Notes: generated by a model from the sequence alone, not told the origin. Positions 27,074 through 34,899 are shown, numbered from the stretch's first letter. The stretch: DNA of 64,000 nucleotides from Cupriavidus necator N-1 (GCF_000219215.1 NC_015726.1:558001-622000); one strand, 5' to 3'. A program made the numbers and translations.

Positions 27074-28096
27074 ATGTCTGCCTTCCAGCCCGCCAAGCGG
27101 CGCACGCTCAAGCTCGCCGCCACGTCCCTGGTATTGCCCGCCATTGCTGCCTGCGGCGGCAGTGCCGAAGCTGCGGCGCCGCCGAACGTGGAAGGCGCGA
27201 TCGCGCGCTTTGCCGCGCTGGCGCCGGATACCGCCAACTGCCTGGTGCGCGCGGAGCCGGCTGGCGGCGGCGCCAATGCATGGTCGGCTGGCTACAATCC
27301 GGACCGCCAGCTGTTCGTCGGCAGTGCGGTCAAGACTTTCATCCTGGCGCAGTTCCTGCGCGACGCCGAAGCCGGCCGCGGCGGGCTGAGCGAGAACCAG
27401 GCCTGCGACGTCAGCGATACCTTCCGTTCCCCCGGCAGTCCGGTGTTCCTGGGGCTGACCGGCAAGACGCCGTACCGCAATGCGCTGGAGGCCATGATCA
27501 CGCACAGCGACAACACCGGTACCGATATCGCGCTCGCCGCCGTCGGCCCCGACCGCGTGCGCGCGCTGATCGCCGAAGCGGGCCTGGCCCAGACCCGCAT
27601 CCCGGATTCGACCCGCAAGCTGTTCTCCTACCTGGCCGGGGCGGAATCCGGCGTCGACCTCGGCTGGGACGGCATGGTCAGGATGGACAATGGCGAGGAT
27701 CTTGGCCTCACGTCGCGCACCAATGTCATCAACGACAAGCAGGCGATGCTGAGCACCGCGACCGAAATGGTGAACTGGTACCGGCAAGCGCTGGCGGGCA
27801 AGTTCTTCGCGCAGCCGGCGACGCTGACGGAGTTCAGGCGCATCCAGGCCATGGCCGATGCGGTGTGGATGGCCGTGCCGGCCGGTGCGCAGGGCTTCGG
27901 CAAGGGTGGCAGCATCGACTGGGAGAGCTTCCATTGCCTGTGCTTCGCCGGGCAGATGCTGGTGGGCGCGGTGCCGGTGACCTTCTGCCTGACGCTGAAC
28001 TGGAACGGCGGACCGCTGAGCACCGAACGCACCGGCGAGTTCATCCGCGCCGCGGCCGACGTGCTGGGCGAAGCGGCAAAGGCCGCCCAGGCCTGA
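27074..28096 (+). CDS. class A beta-lactamase-like serine hydrolase lipoprotein
   Basis: A 340-residue exported protein. The N-terminus has twin arginines (KRRTLKLAATS) and a lipobox IAAC with Cys27, so a Tat- or Sec-exported lipoprotein is likely. The serine-penicilloyl signature is present: SAVK at 84-87, SDN at 145-147, KGGS at 277-280 in place of KTG. An obvious ExxLN omega-loop glutamate is missing, so real beta-lactam hydrolysis is doubtful and a peptidase-like role is possible. Divergent AraC regulator upstream. A truncated secreted-protein gene begins 18 nt downstream. Confidence 0.82.
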   Translation: MSAFQPAKRRTLKLAATSLVLPAIAACGGSAEAAAPPNVEGAIARFAALAPDTANCLVRAEPAGGGANAWSAGYNPDRQLFVGSAVKTFILAQFLRDAEAGRGGLSENQACDVSDTFRSPGSPVFLGLTGKTPYRNALEAMITHSDNTGTDIALAAVGPDRVRALIAEAGLAQTRIPDSTRKLFSYLAGAESGVDLGWDGMVRMDNGEDLGLTSRTNVINDKQAMLSTATEMVNWYRQALAGKFFAQPATLTEFRRIQAMADAVWMAVPAGAQGFGKGGSIDWESFHCLCFAGQMLVGAVPVTFCLTLNWNGGPLSTERTGEFIRAAADVLGEAAKAAQA

Positions 28097-28114
28097 CGCA
28101 CCGGCCTGCGCGTC

Positions 28115-28490
28115 ATGAAGCCACGGATTTCCCCCCTGCCGCTCGCGTTGGCGCTCGGCGTCCCCCACCTGACGCTCGGCACACCAGTCTTTGCGCAATC
28201 GGGACCGGTGGTGCAGGACTTGCGCGGGGCCGACGGCGGCCACTGCGCTGGCAGCAATGGCTGCGCCGGCGCAGACGGCAGAAGCGACCTGGTGCTGACC
28301 CAGTCGGGCCTGAACATCAAGGCGGCTGGCACCGCCGTGACGCTCGATGTGAGAGGCAGCAATGGTGGCGACTGCGACGATGTCGACAGCCAGAATCACT
28401 GGGGCGGCAAGAGCGGCATGGGCCGGATCATCGAGCTGTCCGCGGTGGCGAACATGCGTGGCAGCTCGATGTCCCGCCGCTGCGTCGACG
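28115..28490 (+). pseudogene. secreted protein gene truncated by a transposon fragment
   Basis: About 125 codons of an exported protein are left, with signal peptide MKPRISPLPLALALG...VFAQ. The mature part is Gly/Asp/Cys-rich (DLRGADGGHCAGSNGCAGADGRSD, DVRGSNGGDCDDVDSQNHWGGKSG), with a repeated GADGG/GSNGG-C pattern. The reading frame runs without a stop into transposon DNA near 28490 and on through tnpB. No matching 3' part was seen beyond the island near 31.3 kb. It sits 18 nt after the lactamase-like gene and was probably co-transcribed with it. Native function unknown. Confidence 0.7.
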
Positions 28491-28491
28491 C

Positions 28492-28578
28492 TTTTCGGTA
28501 TTTGGTCACAAAGACCAAATGCACGTGCAGGAGGAAAACGCAGTGTCTTCCATGCCCAATGTCATTGTCGTCGCTCAT
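28492..28578 (-). pseudogene. tnpA (IS200-like Y1 transposase) 5' remnant
   Basis: Twenty-nine residues, MSDDNDIGHGRHCVFLL through VHLVFVTKYRK, match the N-terminus of IS200/IS605 TnpA (the HLVFVTKYR strand). The HUH motif and catalytic Tyr are gone. The sequence then changes to the antisense of the truncated secreted-protein gene. Its start lies 22 nt from tnpB on the opposite strand, the usual divergent arrangement of IS605. Confidence 0.8.
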
Positions 28579-28600
28579 AGGCCAAGAGTATGATTGGGCC

Positions 28601-29761
28601 ATGCAGCGTCTTCAAGCCTTCAAATACGAATTGATGCCGAACGGCGAGCAGCAGCGCAACATGCGCCGTTATGCCGGATCGTGCCGGTTCGTCTATAACA
28701 AGGCGCTGGCGTTGCAGAAACAGCGTTACGATCAAGGCGAAAAGAAGCTCAGCTATGCCGGTCTGTGTAAGCAACTCACGGAGTGGCGCAACAGCACGGA
28801 AACAGCATGGCTGGCCGATGCACCAGTCCATCCTCTTCAACAGACGCTCAAGGACTTGGAGCGGGCCTACACAAATTTCTTCGCAAAACGGGCCGACTTC
28901 CCGCGTTTCAAGAAGAAGGGTCTGGGCGACAGTTTCCGCTATCCCGACCAGAAGCAAATCAAGCTTGATCAGACCAACTCGCGTATCTATTTGCCCAAGC
29001 TGGGCTGGCTGCGATACAGGAACAGCCGCGACGTACTCGGTGAGGTACGCAATGCCTGCGTCAGTCTTTCGGGCGGCAAGTGGTTTGTTTCGATCCAGAC
29101 TGAGCGGAAGGTCGAGCGACCTGTGCCGAAAGCCACCAGCGCCATCGGCATCGACATGGGCATCGCTCGCTTTGCCACCATGAGCGATGGCACTTTCCTC
29201 GCGCCGCTCAACAGCTTTAGGAAGCACGAAGCCAGGCTGCGCCGTGCGCAGCGGGCGATGAGCCGCAAGACGAAATTCAGCAACAACTGGAAGAAGTCCA
29301 AGGCCCGAATCCAGCGTATCCACGCACGCATCGGTAACGCCCGCCTCGACTACCTGCACAAAGCCACGACCACGATCAGCGAAAATCAAGCGATGGTGTG
29401 TATCGAGGACCTGAAGGTACGGAACATGTCCAAGTCAGCGGCCGGTTCAAGCGGGCAACCGGGCAAGAACGTCAGGGCCAAGTCCGGCCTGAACAAGGCC
29501 ATCCTCGATCAGGGTTGGTACGAGTTCGGGCGTCAACTGGAATACAAGCTAGCGTGGAATGGCGGCTGGCTAATAGCTGTGCCGCCACAGCACACCAGTC
29601 GCACGTGCCCTTGCTGCGGGCATGTATCTGCCGAGAACCGGCAGAGCCAGGCGAGCTTCGCCTGTGTGGCATGCGGCTATGCGAATCACGCCGACGTGGT
29701 CGGCGCGATCAACATTTTGGCGCGGGGGCACCGCGTTGCAGCCTGTGGAGAGTCGGCGTAG
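28601..29761 (+). CDS. tnpB: TnpB, RNA-guided nuclease of IS605/IS1341 type
   Basis: A 386-residue OrfB protein, the ancestor-like relative of Cas12. An N-terminal OrfB_IS605 helix-turn-helix (FKYELMPNGEQQRNMRRYAGSCRFVYNKAL) is followed by a split RuvC nuclease with D185 (IGIDMG), E269 (VCIEDL) and D365 (NHADVVGAINIL). A four-cysteine zinc finger (C336, C339, C355, C358) lies between the last two. All catalytic residues are present, so RNA-guided DNA cleavage is possible if its guide RNA is made. The start at 28601 is the conserved one; the frame stays open back to 28115, giving an accidental fusion with the truncated gene. Confidence 0.93.
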   Translation: MQRLQAFKYELMPNGEQQRNMRRYAGSCRFVYNKALALQKQRYDQGEKKLSYAGLCKQLTEWRNSTETAWLADAPVHPLQQTLKDLERAYTNFFAKRADFPRFKKKGLGDSFRYPDQKQIKLDQTNSRIYLPKLGWLRYRNSRDVLGEVRNACVSLSGGKWFVSIQTERKVERPVPKATSAIGIDMGIARFATMSDGTFLAPLNSFRKHEARLRRAQRAMSRKTKFSNNWKKSKARIQRIHARIGNARLDYLHKATTTISENQAMVCIEDLKVRNMSKSAAGSSGQPGKNVRAKSGLNKAILDQGWYEFGRQLEYKLAWNGGWLIAVPPQHTSRTCPCCGHVSAENRQSQASFACVACGYANHADVVGAINILARGHRVAACGESA

Positions 29762-29926
29762 TCAAGCCGCTCTACGAAGCAGGAACCCACCGAAGTGACT
29801 ACGTAGAGCATCACGTAGCGCCGTAGGAATCCTCGTCCTTTCCGCCGTAAGGCGGCAGCCGAAGGCTGAGGACGGGGAGATGGAATGAACACCGCCCGTC
29901 AGTAACGCTAGCGGGGGTTCCACGAT
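29762..29926 (+). ncRNA. candidate omega (guide) RNA scaffold / right end of the TnpB element
   Basis: Directly after tnpB, CGTCCT (29834-29839) pairs with AGGACG (29869-29874), enclosing two small hairpins: CCGCC-gtaa-GGCGG (29842-29855) and AGCC-gaa-GGCT (29857-29867). Such a branched structure at the 3' end of tnpB is typical of omega RNAs. The guide would be the bases just beyond the element's end, which is uncertain here because an IS1111 element follows. Confidence 0.45.
29885..29898. repeat. 14-bp inverted repeat, left copy, outside the IS1111 element
   Basis: ATGAACACCGCCCG is exactly complementary to CGGGCGGTGTTCAT at 31288-31301. The two copies lie outside the subterminal repeats of the IS1111-group element by 28 and 16 nt. 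Confidence 0.85.
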
Positions 29927-29942
29927 GAGGGGCTCTCGCTTG
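29927..29942 (+). repeat. left subterminal inverted repeat of the IS1111 element
   Basis: GAGGGGCTCTCGCTTG pairs with 31256-31271 on the other strand, 13 of 16 matches. Confidence 0.8.
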
Positions 29943-30005
29943 ACCGACGGCATCGATGTGCCAAAGTGAAGATCCGAACCATCACTTGAGGTAAGGAGAG
30001 CCCAA

Positions 30006-31028
30006 ATGAATGCTACGACATATGGGCTGGATCTTGCAAAGTCGATCTTCCAACTCTACTGGGTCGACCCAGAGACGGGCGAGACGCACAGCCGGCGCCT
30101 CAGCAAGACCCAACTGATTTCCTTTCTGAGCAATCGCACCCCCGGCAAGTTCGTACTGGAGGCGTGTGGCGGCGCGCACTGGTGGGCAAGAAAGATTATC
30201 AGCCTGGGCCATGAAGCCATCCTGCTCCACCCAAAGTACGTGCGACCGTTCGTGCGGACCAACAAGACCGATGCGGCCGACGCGCGCGCGATCTGGACAG
30301 CCGCGCAGCAACCTGGGATGCGACCGATACCGGTAAAGACTGAGGCACAGCAAGCCTTACTTGGATTGCACCGAATTCGCTCGGAACTAGTCGACAGCCG
30401 CACGCGGCAAGTGAATCAGATTCGCGGCTTGCTGGGCGAATACGGCCTGCACTTCGTGCTTGGTCGCAAGGCTGCCATGGCGCAGTTTGTCACCCGACTG
30501 AGCGAGATCGAGCAAACCATCCCGGCTCCCTTGTGGCGACTGTTGTCGCGCCAGTTACAGCGACTCAGGCAGTTGGACGCTGAAATCCTCGCGGCCGAGC
30601 AAGAGATCGCTGCATGGCTAAAAACCGAGCCTGCCGCCCAATGTGTGGATGCGATTCCGGGAATTGGCCCGATCACCGCCACGGCCCTGGTTGCCACCAT
30701 AGGATCTCCCCAGGCTTACCGCTCAGGCAGAGCCTTCGCGGCCAGCCTGGGCCTGGTACCAACCCAGAGTGGCACCGGCGGCAAGGTTCACCTCGGCCAT
30801 ATCAGCAAACGTGGCGATCCCTATTTGCGCAAACTGCTGATCCATGGCGCACGCATCGTGCTGACCCGCTCGAAGCGGCGCCCGTGCTGGGCTGAGGCCC
30901 TGCTGGTCAGGCGCCCGACCAATGTTGCCATCGTCGCGCTAGCCAACAAGATGGCGCGCACCGCCTGGGCATTGCTTGCCCATCGCCGCGTCTATGAACC
31001 CGGCTATGTCAGCGCACGGCCTGCGTAG
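30006..31028 (+). CDS. IS110-family (IS1111 group) DEDD transposase
   Basis: A 340-residue recombinase. The N-terminal RuvC-like DEDD domain has D9 (YGLDLAKS), E52 (FVLEACGGAHWW), D89 and D92 (NKTDAADARAI). The C-terminal Transposase_20 domain contains CVDAIPGIGPITATALVATIG, GRAFAASLGLVPTQSGTGGKVHLG and RGDPYLRKLLIHGA. It is full length and apparently intact. AAGGAG precedes the start by about 8 nt. IS110 enzymes are directed by a bridge RNA encoded in the element's noncoding end. Confidence 0.95.
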   Translation: MNATTYGLDLAKSIFQLYWVDPETGETHSRRLSKTQLISFLSNRTPGKFVLEACGGAHWWARKIISLGHEAILLHPKYVRPFVRTNKTDAADARAIWTAAQQPGMRPIPVKTEAQQALLGLHRIRSELVDSRTRQVNQIRGLLGEYGLHFVLGRKAAMAQFVTRLSEIEQTIPAPLWRLLSRQLQRLRQLDAEILAAEQEIAAWLKTEPAAQCVDAIPGIGPITATALVATIGSPQAYRSGRAFAASLGLVPTQSGTGGKVHLGHISKRGDPYLRKLLIHGARIVLTRSKRRPCWAEALLVRRPTNVAIVALANKMARTAWALLAHRRVYEPGYVSARPA

Positions 31029-31255
31029 CGAAAGCACGACCACAGTAGGGCACAAACGAATACCTTCAGGGTTGCACAGGGTAAGGAGATAAGGTGTGAT
31101 GGCAAACTAGGTCGGACCGCGGGAACGCAAACCCGATGACATCCAAGCGGCTTACAGCCCGTCGTGGGAGATAGGGACGTTCCCGGCTGATTCCATCAAG
31201 GCCCGCAGGCACGTTCCTGCAGCAAGGTCGGATATAAGACAGCAACCCATACCTA
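31029..31255 (+). ncRNA. 3' noncoding end of the IS1111 element, candidate bridge RNA
   Basis: These 227 bases between the transposase stop and the right repeat carry no gene. Several pairings are visible, for example GCAGG-CACGTT-CCTGC near 31205-31220. In IS1111-group elements the bridge RNA that pairs with target and donor is encoded at this end. Its loops cannot be assigned by eye. Confidence 0.4.
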
Positions 31256-31271
31256 CAAGCCAAAGCCCTTC
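31256..31271 (-). repeat. right subterminal inverted repeat of the IS1111 element
   Basis: Read on the minus strand it is GAAGGGCTTTGGCTTG, the partner of 29927-29942. Confidence 0.8.
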
Positions 31272-31287
31272 AATTTACCTTGGCATC

Positions 31288-31301
31288 CGGGCGGTGTTCA
31301 T
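31288..31301. repeat. 14-bp inverted repeat, right copy, outside the IS1111 element
   Basis: CGGGCGGTGTTCAT, the exact complement of 29885-29898. It is followed at 31306-31314 by GGATGTCAA, a sequence seen at right ends of IS605-family elements. Confidence 0.85.
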
Positions 31302-31327
31302 ATAAGGATGTCAAGGGGGCGGTTTCG

Positions 31328-31909
31328 TCAGGCCGCCGGCTGGCGCACGAAGCCAAAGCGCTTGGGCACCTCGCTCTCGGCAATCGGCTCGATCGGGATG
31401 TCGCGGCCATCGTGATGGAATACGCCCAGGTCCGTGCCGCAGGCTTCGCCATGCCAGGTGCTGGCGCCGCTGAACAGTTCCAGGTCGTGGTCGTGCAGCA
31501 GGGCGCCCTGCTGTGCCGGCAGGCTGCCTTGCGCCATGCCTTCGACCGTGCCGGCCAGCACCACATTGCCGTGCTCGTCGGCGAAGCAGGCCTGCAGCGT
31601 GAAGGGCTGCTGCGTGGTGGTGCGCAACGCGCCTTCATGCAGCCGCACGACCCACGGCGCATAGCCCAGCGATACGAACACCCGTTGCGGACCGTTCTGG
31701 AAGTACCAGGCGCCGCGCTCGTCGCACAGGTAGTTGCGTTCGATAAAGCCGATCAGCGCTTCATGGCGGATGGGGTCGCCCGACAGCCCGTGCTGCTGGG
31801 CGTATTCATTGCGCAGGCGCCACTGCCCGCGGCGGTCCAGTGCCAGCCAGCCGTAGGCATTGGGCACGTTGGGCCAGCGTGCCATGGCTTGCCTGACGAT
31901 CTCGTCCAT
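31328..31909 (-). CDS. conserved hypothetical protein (DUF2946-like)
   Basis: A 193-residue cytoplasmic protein with no signal or membrane segment. It opens MDEIVRQAMARWPNVPNAYGWLALDRRGQWRLRNE and contains IRHEALIGFIERNYLCDERGAWYFQNGPQRVFVSLGYAPWVVRL. I recognise this as a family common in Burkholderiales; I believe databases list it as DUF2946, but I cannot confirm that. The function is unknown. It is the last gene of a minus-strand run beginning upstream at ilvE, 49 nt behind the hydrolase gene, and its 3' side abuts the mobile island. Confidence 0.75.
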   Translation of the reverse strand: MDEIVRQAMARWPNVPNAYGWLALDRRGQWRLRNEYAQQHGLSGDPIRHEALIGFIERNYLCDERGAWYFQNGPQRVFVSLGYAPWVVRLHEGALRTTTQQPFTLQACFADEHGNVVLAGTVEGMAQGSLPAQQGALLHDHDLELFSGASTWHGEACGTDLGVFHHDGRDIPIEPIAESEVPKRFGFVRQPAA

Positions 31910-31958
31910 GTCTGTCTCCTCGGGGGGGGCGGTGGCTTATCGTGCCGCTGCACCCGCC

Positions 31959-33053
31959 CTACATCATGCGGTCAAAAAATCCCAGGATCCGTGCCGGCAG
32001 CCATTCGATATCTCCGCTGAAGCGCCCGTCGGGCAGCAGCGGCAGGTGCCGGCGCCAGCCCTCGGGCGGGGTCATGAAGCCGACATGGCCACCGTGCTCG
32101 GGCTGTTCCAGCCATACCTGGGGGCTGGCGTCGGCCGGGCCGGGCAGGTGCCGGGCCGGCAGGAAGGGATCGTTGCGCGCATTGAGCACCAGCGTGGGCA
32201 CGGCGATGTCGCGCAGCACGGGTTTGCTGGCGGCGCGGCGCCAGTAGTCGTCGGTATCGACAAAGCCATGCAGCGGCGCGGTGACGACGTTGTCGAAGGC
32301 GTACAGGTCGCGGCTGGCCAGCATCGTGTCGCGGTCGAACAGCCCCGGGAACTGCCCCAGCTTGGCCAGCGACTTGCGCTTGAGCGTCTGCAGGAACATG
32401 CGCGTGTAGACCAGGTTGAAGCCGGCCGACAGCGCCGCGCCGCCGGCAGCCAGGTCCAGCGGCGCGGAGATCGCCGCGGCCGCATGCACGTGGCCGGCGC
32501 CGGCGCCGTCTTCGCCCAGGAAGCGCAGCAGCGCGTTGCCGCCCAGCGAGATCCCCACCACCAGCAGCTTGCGCCCGTTGGCGCAATGGCGCTGGCGCAT
32601 GCGCTCCAGCACCCAGCGGATCTCGGCCGAATCGCCCGAATGGTAGAAGCGCGGGGCCAGGTTGAGCTCGCCCGAGCAGCCGCGGAAATGCGGGACCACG
32701 CCCTGCCAGCCGCGCAGGGACAGCGCATGCATCAGCGCCTGCGCGTAATGGCTGCCGGAATCGCCCTCCAGGCCGTGGAACATCACCACCAGCGGCGTGT
32801 CCGGGCGCACCGGGTGGGTGGTCCAGTCGAGGTCGATGAAGTCCTGGTCGGGGGTGTCCCAGCGTTCGCGGCGGAAGCTCACGCGCGGCGGGCGGCGCGT
32901 GAAGCGCGCGGGGATGATGGTCTGGGCATGGCCGCCGCGCAGCCACCAGGGCATCGGCACGCCTTCGCCGTAGCCATGGCCGGGTGCCGTGGCGGGATCA
33001 GCCTGGGCGGCGTTGACGACCTGGGGAAGGCGGTGGTGCGGAAGCTGCGTCAT
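31959..33053 (-). CDS. alpha/beta hydrolase, YheT family
   Basis: A 364-residue cytoplasmic hydrolase. The N-terminal block PMPWWLRGGHAQTIIPARF is diagnostic of YheT/ABHD1-3-like hydrolases. The oxyanion region is VVMFHGLEGDSGSHYAQ, the nucleophile elbow is VVGISLGGNALLRFLGE (Ser in GISLGG), the acid lies in LNARNDPFLP, and the His in EHGGHVGFM. The catalytic triad is thus complete. The natural substrate is unknown; esterase activity is expected. The start at 33053 is chosen for length; an internal start near PMPWW is possible. Confidence 0.88.
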   Translation of the reverse strand: MTQLPHHRLPQVVNAAQADPATAPGHGYGEGVPMPWWLRGGHAQTIIPARFTRRPPRVSFRRERWDTPDQDFIDLDWTTHPVRPDTPLVVMFHGLEGDSGSHYAQALMHALSLRGWQGVVPHFRGCSGELNLAPRFYHSGDSAEIRWVLERMRQRHCANGRKLLVVGISLGGNALLRFLGEDGAGAGHVHAAAAISAPLDLAAGGAALSAGFNLVYTRMFLQTLKRKSLAKLGQFPGLFDRDTMLASRDLYAFDNVVTAPLHGFVDTDDYWRRAASKPVLRDIAVPTLVLNARNDPFLPARHLPGPADASPQVWLEQPEHGGHVGFMTPPEGWRRHLPLLPDGRFSGDIEWLPARILGFFDRMM

Positions 33054-33097
33054 GCCGGCGTGGTGTTGCAGCAGGCCGCGGCGCGGCCATGCGGGGT

Positions 33098-33538
33098 TCA
33101 GTGCAGCGCCTGCCCCGGCGCGGCGGCCACGGCGGCAACCTGCACCGCGTTGGCCGGGCTGCAGTGGATATGTGCCAGGCGCCAGCCTTCGTGGTTCTGC
33201 ATCAGCACATAGGTGGTGTGCACGTACAGGTCGGCCTCGACGCGGTCGCCGCCGAAGCGCAGTGCCTCGGTCACGTCGAAGATCGCCACGGCCATCGACG
33301 CATGACTGCTGGTCTCGATCGCATCGACCAGCACCGGTTGTTCTTCCAGCAACTGCAGGAAGGCCTGGCGCAGCTGTTCGTGGCCGATCAGGCGCTGGCC
33401 GTCGGGCAGCACGCAGGTGATCGAGTCTTCGTCTAGCCACAGGCGCAGCGCGCCGTCGGCGTCGCGCAGCTTCAGTGCTTCGCGAAAGGCTTCGACGATG
33501 TCTTCGGCGGAATCGAACAGGCGGGCAAAGCGAGGCAT
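33098..33538 (-). CDS. NTF2-like (SnoaL/DUF4440-type) protein
   Basis: A 146-residue protein with the cone-shaped NTF2-like fold suggested by EDIVEAFREALKLRDADGALRLWLDEDSITCVLPDGQRLIGHEQLRQAFLQLLE and a C-terminal YVLMQNHEGWRLAHIHCSPA. Such proteins act as small-molecule binders, isomerases or stress-associated factors, and the exact role is open. It lies 44 nt upstream of the YheT-like gene and 31 nt after waaF on the same strand. Confidence 0.8.
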   Translation of the reverse strand: MPRFARLFDSAEDIVEAFREALKLRDADGALRLWLDEDSITCVLPDGQRLIGHEQLRQAFLQLLEEQPVLVDAIETSSHASMAVAIFDVTEALRFGGDRVEADLYVHTTYVLMQNHEGWRLAHIHCSPANAVQVAAVAAAPGQALH

Positions 33539-33569
33539 GGTGGCAGTAGAAGTGGCGAGGGCGGTGAAA

Positions 33570-34592
33570 TCAGGGCCGGTGCAGCAGCTTGCGCAGCTCG
33601 ACGAACACCATTTCAGGTTCGATCTCTTTCAGGCAGCGCAGGTGGCCCAGCGGGCACTCGCGCTTGAAGCAGGGACTGCACTCCAGCTGCAGCCACATGA
33701 TACTCGCTGCCTGTGACAGGGGCGGCGTGTGGCGCGGGTCGCTCGAGCCAAACACCGCCACCTGGGGCCGGTTCAGCGCCGCGGTGACGTGCATCAGGCC
33801 GGAGTCGTTGCAGACCGCGGCTTCGGACAGCGCCAGCAGGTCCACGGCGTCATCCAGCGAGGTCTGGCCGCACAGGTTGCGCACGAACGGGGCCTCGCTG
33901 ACGATCTCGGCGGCGATCTCGGCGTCCTTGGCCGAGCCCAGCGTGATCATCTGCGCATACGGGTAGGAACGCCGGAGCATCTGCGCGAGCCTGGCGAAAT
34001 GTCCGGCCGGCCAGCGCTTGGCCGGGCCGAACTCGGCACCCGGGCAGAACGCGATCACGCGCGTGTGCGGGGCGATGCCAAAGCGCTCGGCGGTGGCCGC
34101 CATGCGCGTCGGGTCGACGCGCAGACGCGGCTCTGGCAGGTCTTCGGGCAGGCGCGCGCCGGGCCTGAGCGCCAGGCGGGCGTAGTGCTCCACCATCGGC
34201 GGGCGCTTGTCGCGCGGCGGGTTGGCGTGGCGCACGTTGAGCAGGCCGAAGCGGGCTTCGCCGCGGTAGCCGATGCGCAGCGGGATGCCGGCCAGCCAGG
34301 GGACCAGTGCCGACTTGAGCGAGTTCGGCAGCACGTAGGCGAGGTCGTAGCCTTCGTTCTTGAGCTGCTGCGCGAACATCAGCCGTGCCGACAGCTGCAG
34401 CTTGCCGTGCGCGAGGTCGGACGGGAACACGCGGCCGATCTCCGGCATGCGCGCGAGCACGGGCGCGACCCACTTGGGCGCGAGTGCGTCGATGACCAGG
34501 CGCGGATGGCGCGCCTTGAGCAGCGCAAAGAGCGGCTGCGCCATCAGGGCGTCGCCGATCCAGTTGGGGGCGATGACGAGGGCTTTCTTCAT
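33570..34592 (-). CDS. waaF: ADP-heptose:LPS heptosyltransferase II
   Basis: A 340-residue glycosyltransferase family 9 enzyme that adds the second heptose to the LPS inner core at the inner face of the cytoplasmic membrane. The start at 34592 gives MKKALVIAPNWIGDALMAQPLF, the standard opening. FCPGAEFGPAKRWP and AVCNDSGLMHVTAALNRPQVAVFGSSDPRHTPP form the ADP-heptose site; a Cys-rich block CSPCFKRECPLGHLRCL near the C-terminus is typical of WaaF. It is followed by the NTF2-like gene and preceded by a zinc-finger gene. Confidence 0.95.
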   Translation of the reverse strand: MKKALVIAPNWIGDALMAQPLFALLKARHPRLVIDALAPKWVAPVLARMPEIGRVFPSDLAHGKLQLSARLMFAQQLKNEGYDLAYVLPNSLKSALVPWLAGIPLRIGYRGEARFGLLNVRHANPPRDKRPPMVEHYARLALRPGARLPEDLPEPRLRVDPTRMAATAERFGIAPHTRVIAFCPGAEFGPAKRWPAGHFARLAQMLRRSYPYAQMITLGSAKDAEIAAEIVSEAPFVRNLCGQTSLDDAVDLLALSEAAVCNDSGLMHVTAALNRPQVAVFGSSDPRHTPPLSQAASIMWLQLECSPCFKRECPLGHLRCLKEIEPEMVFVELRKLLHRP

Positions 34593-34704
34593 GGGCGGGG
34601 CGCTTGGAGCCGGCACGCCGGCGCGGACGCCGGGAACGCCGACGCTCCGGGGCGCCTGCAAGCGGCCCGGAGCGTCAGGATCGTGCGAATGCGGGCGGCT
34701 CGGG

Positions 34705-34899
34705 TCAGTGGTGGCCCTTCAGCACGGTGCCCGGCTTGAGCTTGTAGACGGTGCCGCAGTAGGGGCACTTGGCTTCGCCGGTGTCTGCCACGTCGAGGAA
34801 CACGCGCGGATGGTAGTTCCATGCCGGGGTGCTGGCGGTCGGGCAGTGCAGCGGAATGTCTTCAGCGCCGATTTCGATGATGGTGGCGGTTTGCGTCAT
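34705..34899 (-). CDS. zinc-finger CHCC domain protein
   Basis: A 64-residue protein with ligands in LHCP (Cys19 region), YHPRV and KCPYCGTVYKL, the CHCC pattern of the zf-CHCC family related to the NDUFS6 subunit of complex I. It probably binds one zinc. Usually found beside ilvE and waaF in Burkholderiales, as here. Molecular role unknown. Confidence 0.88.
   Translation of the reverse strand: MTQTATIIEIGAEDIPLHCPTASTPAWNYHPRVFLDVADTGEAKCPYCGTVYKLKPGTVLKGHH

Larger units (their letters stand above)
28491..29890. mobile_element. IS605/IS1341-type TnpB element, left end deleted
   Basis: It contains an intact tnpB, a divergent tnpA remnant of about 29 codons and a right-end-like structured region with GGAATCCTCGTCCTTT at 29825-29840. 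The left boundary is the break in tnpA near 28490. The right boundary is uncertain: either about 29890, after GGGGAGATGGAA, or a GGATGTCAA at 31306-31314 beyond the IS1111 element. Confidence 0.75.
29920..31275 (+). mobile_element. IS1111-group IS110-family insertion sequence
   Basis: Subterminal imperfect inverted repeats GAGGGGCTCTCGCTTG (29927-29942) and the complement of GAAGGGCTTTGGCTTG (31256-31271) match at 13 of 16 positions and enclose one transposase gene and a 3' noncoding stretch. This is the layout of the IS1111 subgroup. Exact ends are estimated to a few bases; such elements make little or no target duplication. Total length is about 1.35 kb, normal for the group. Confidence 0.82.

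Noticed and set aside
29885..31301. The 14-bp repeat as terminal inverted repeats of the IS1111 element
   Set aside because: IS110-family elements lack such terminal repeats; the 13/16 subterminal pair at 29927 and 31256 fits the subgroup, and the 14-bp copies lie at unequal distances outside it.
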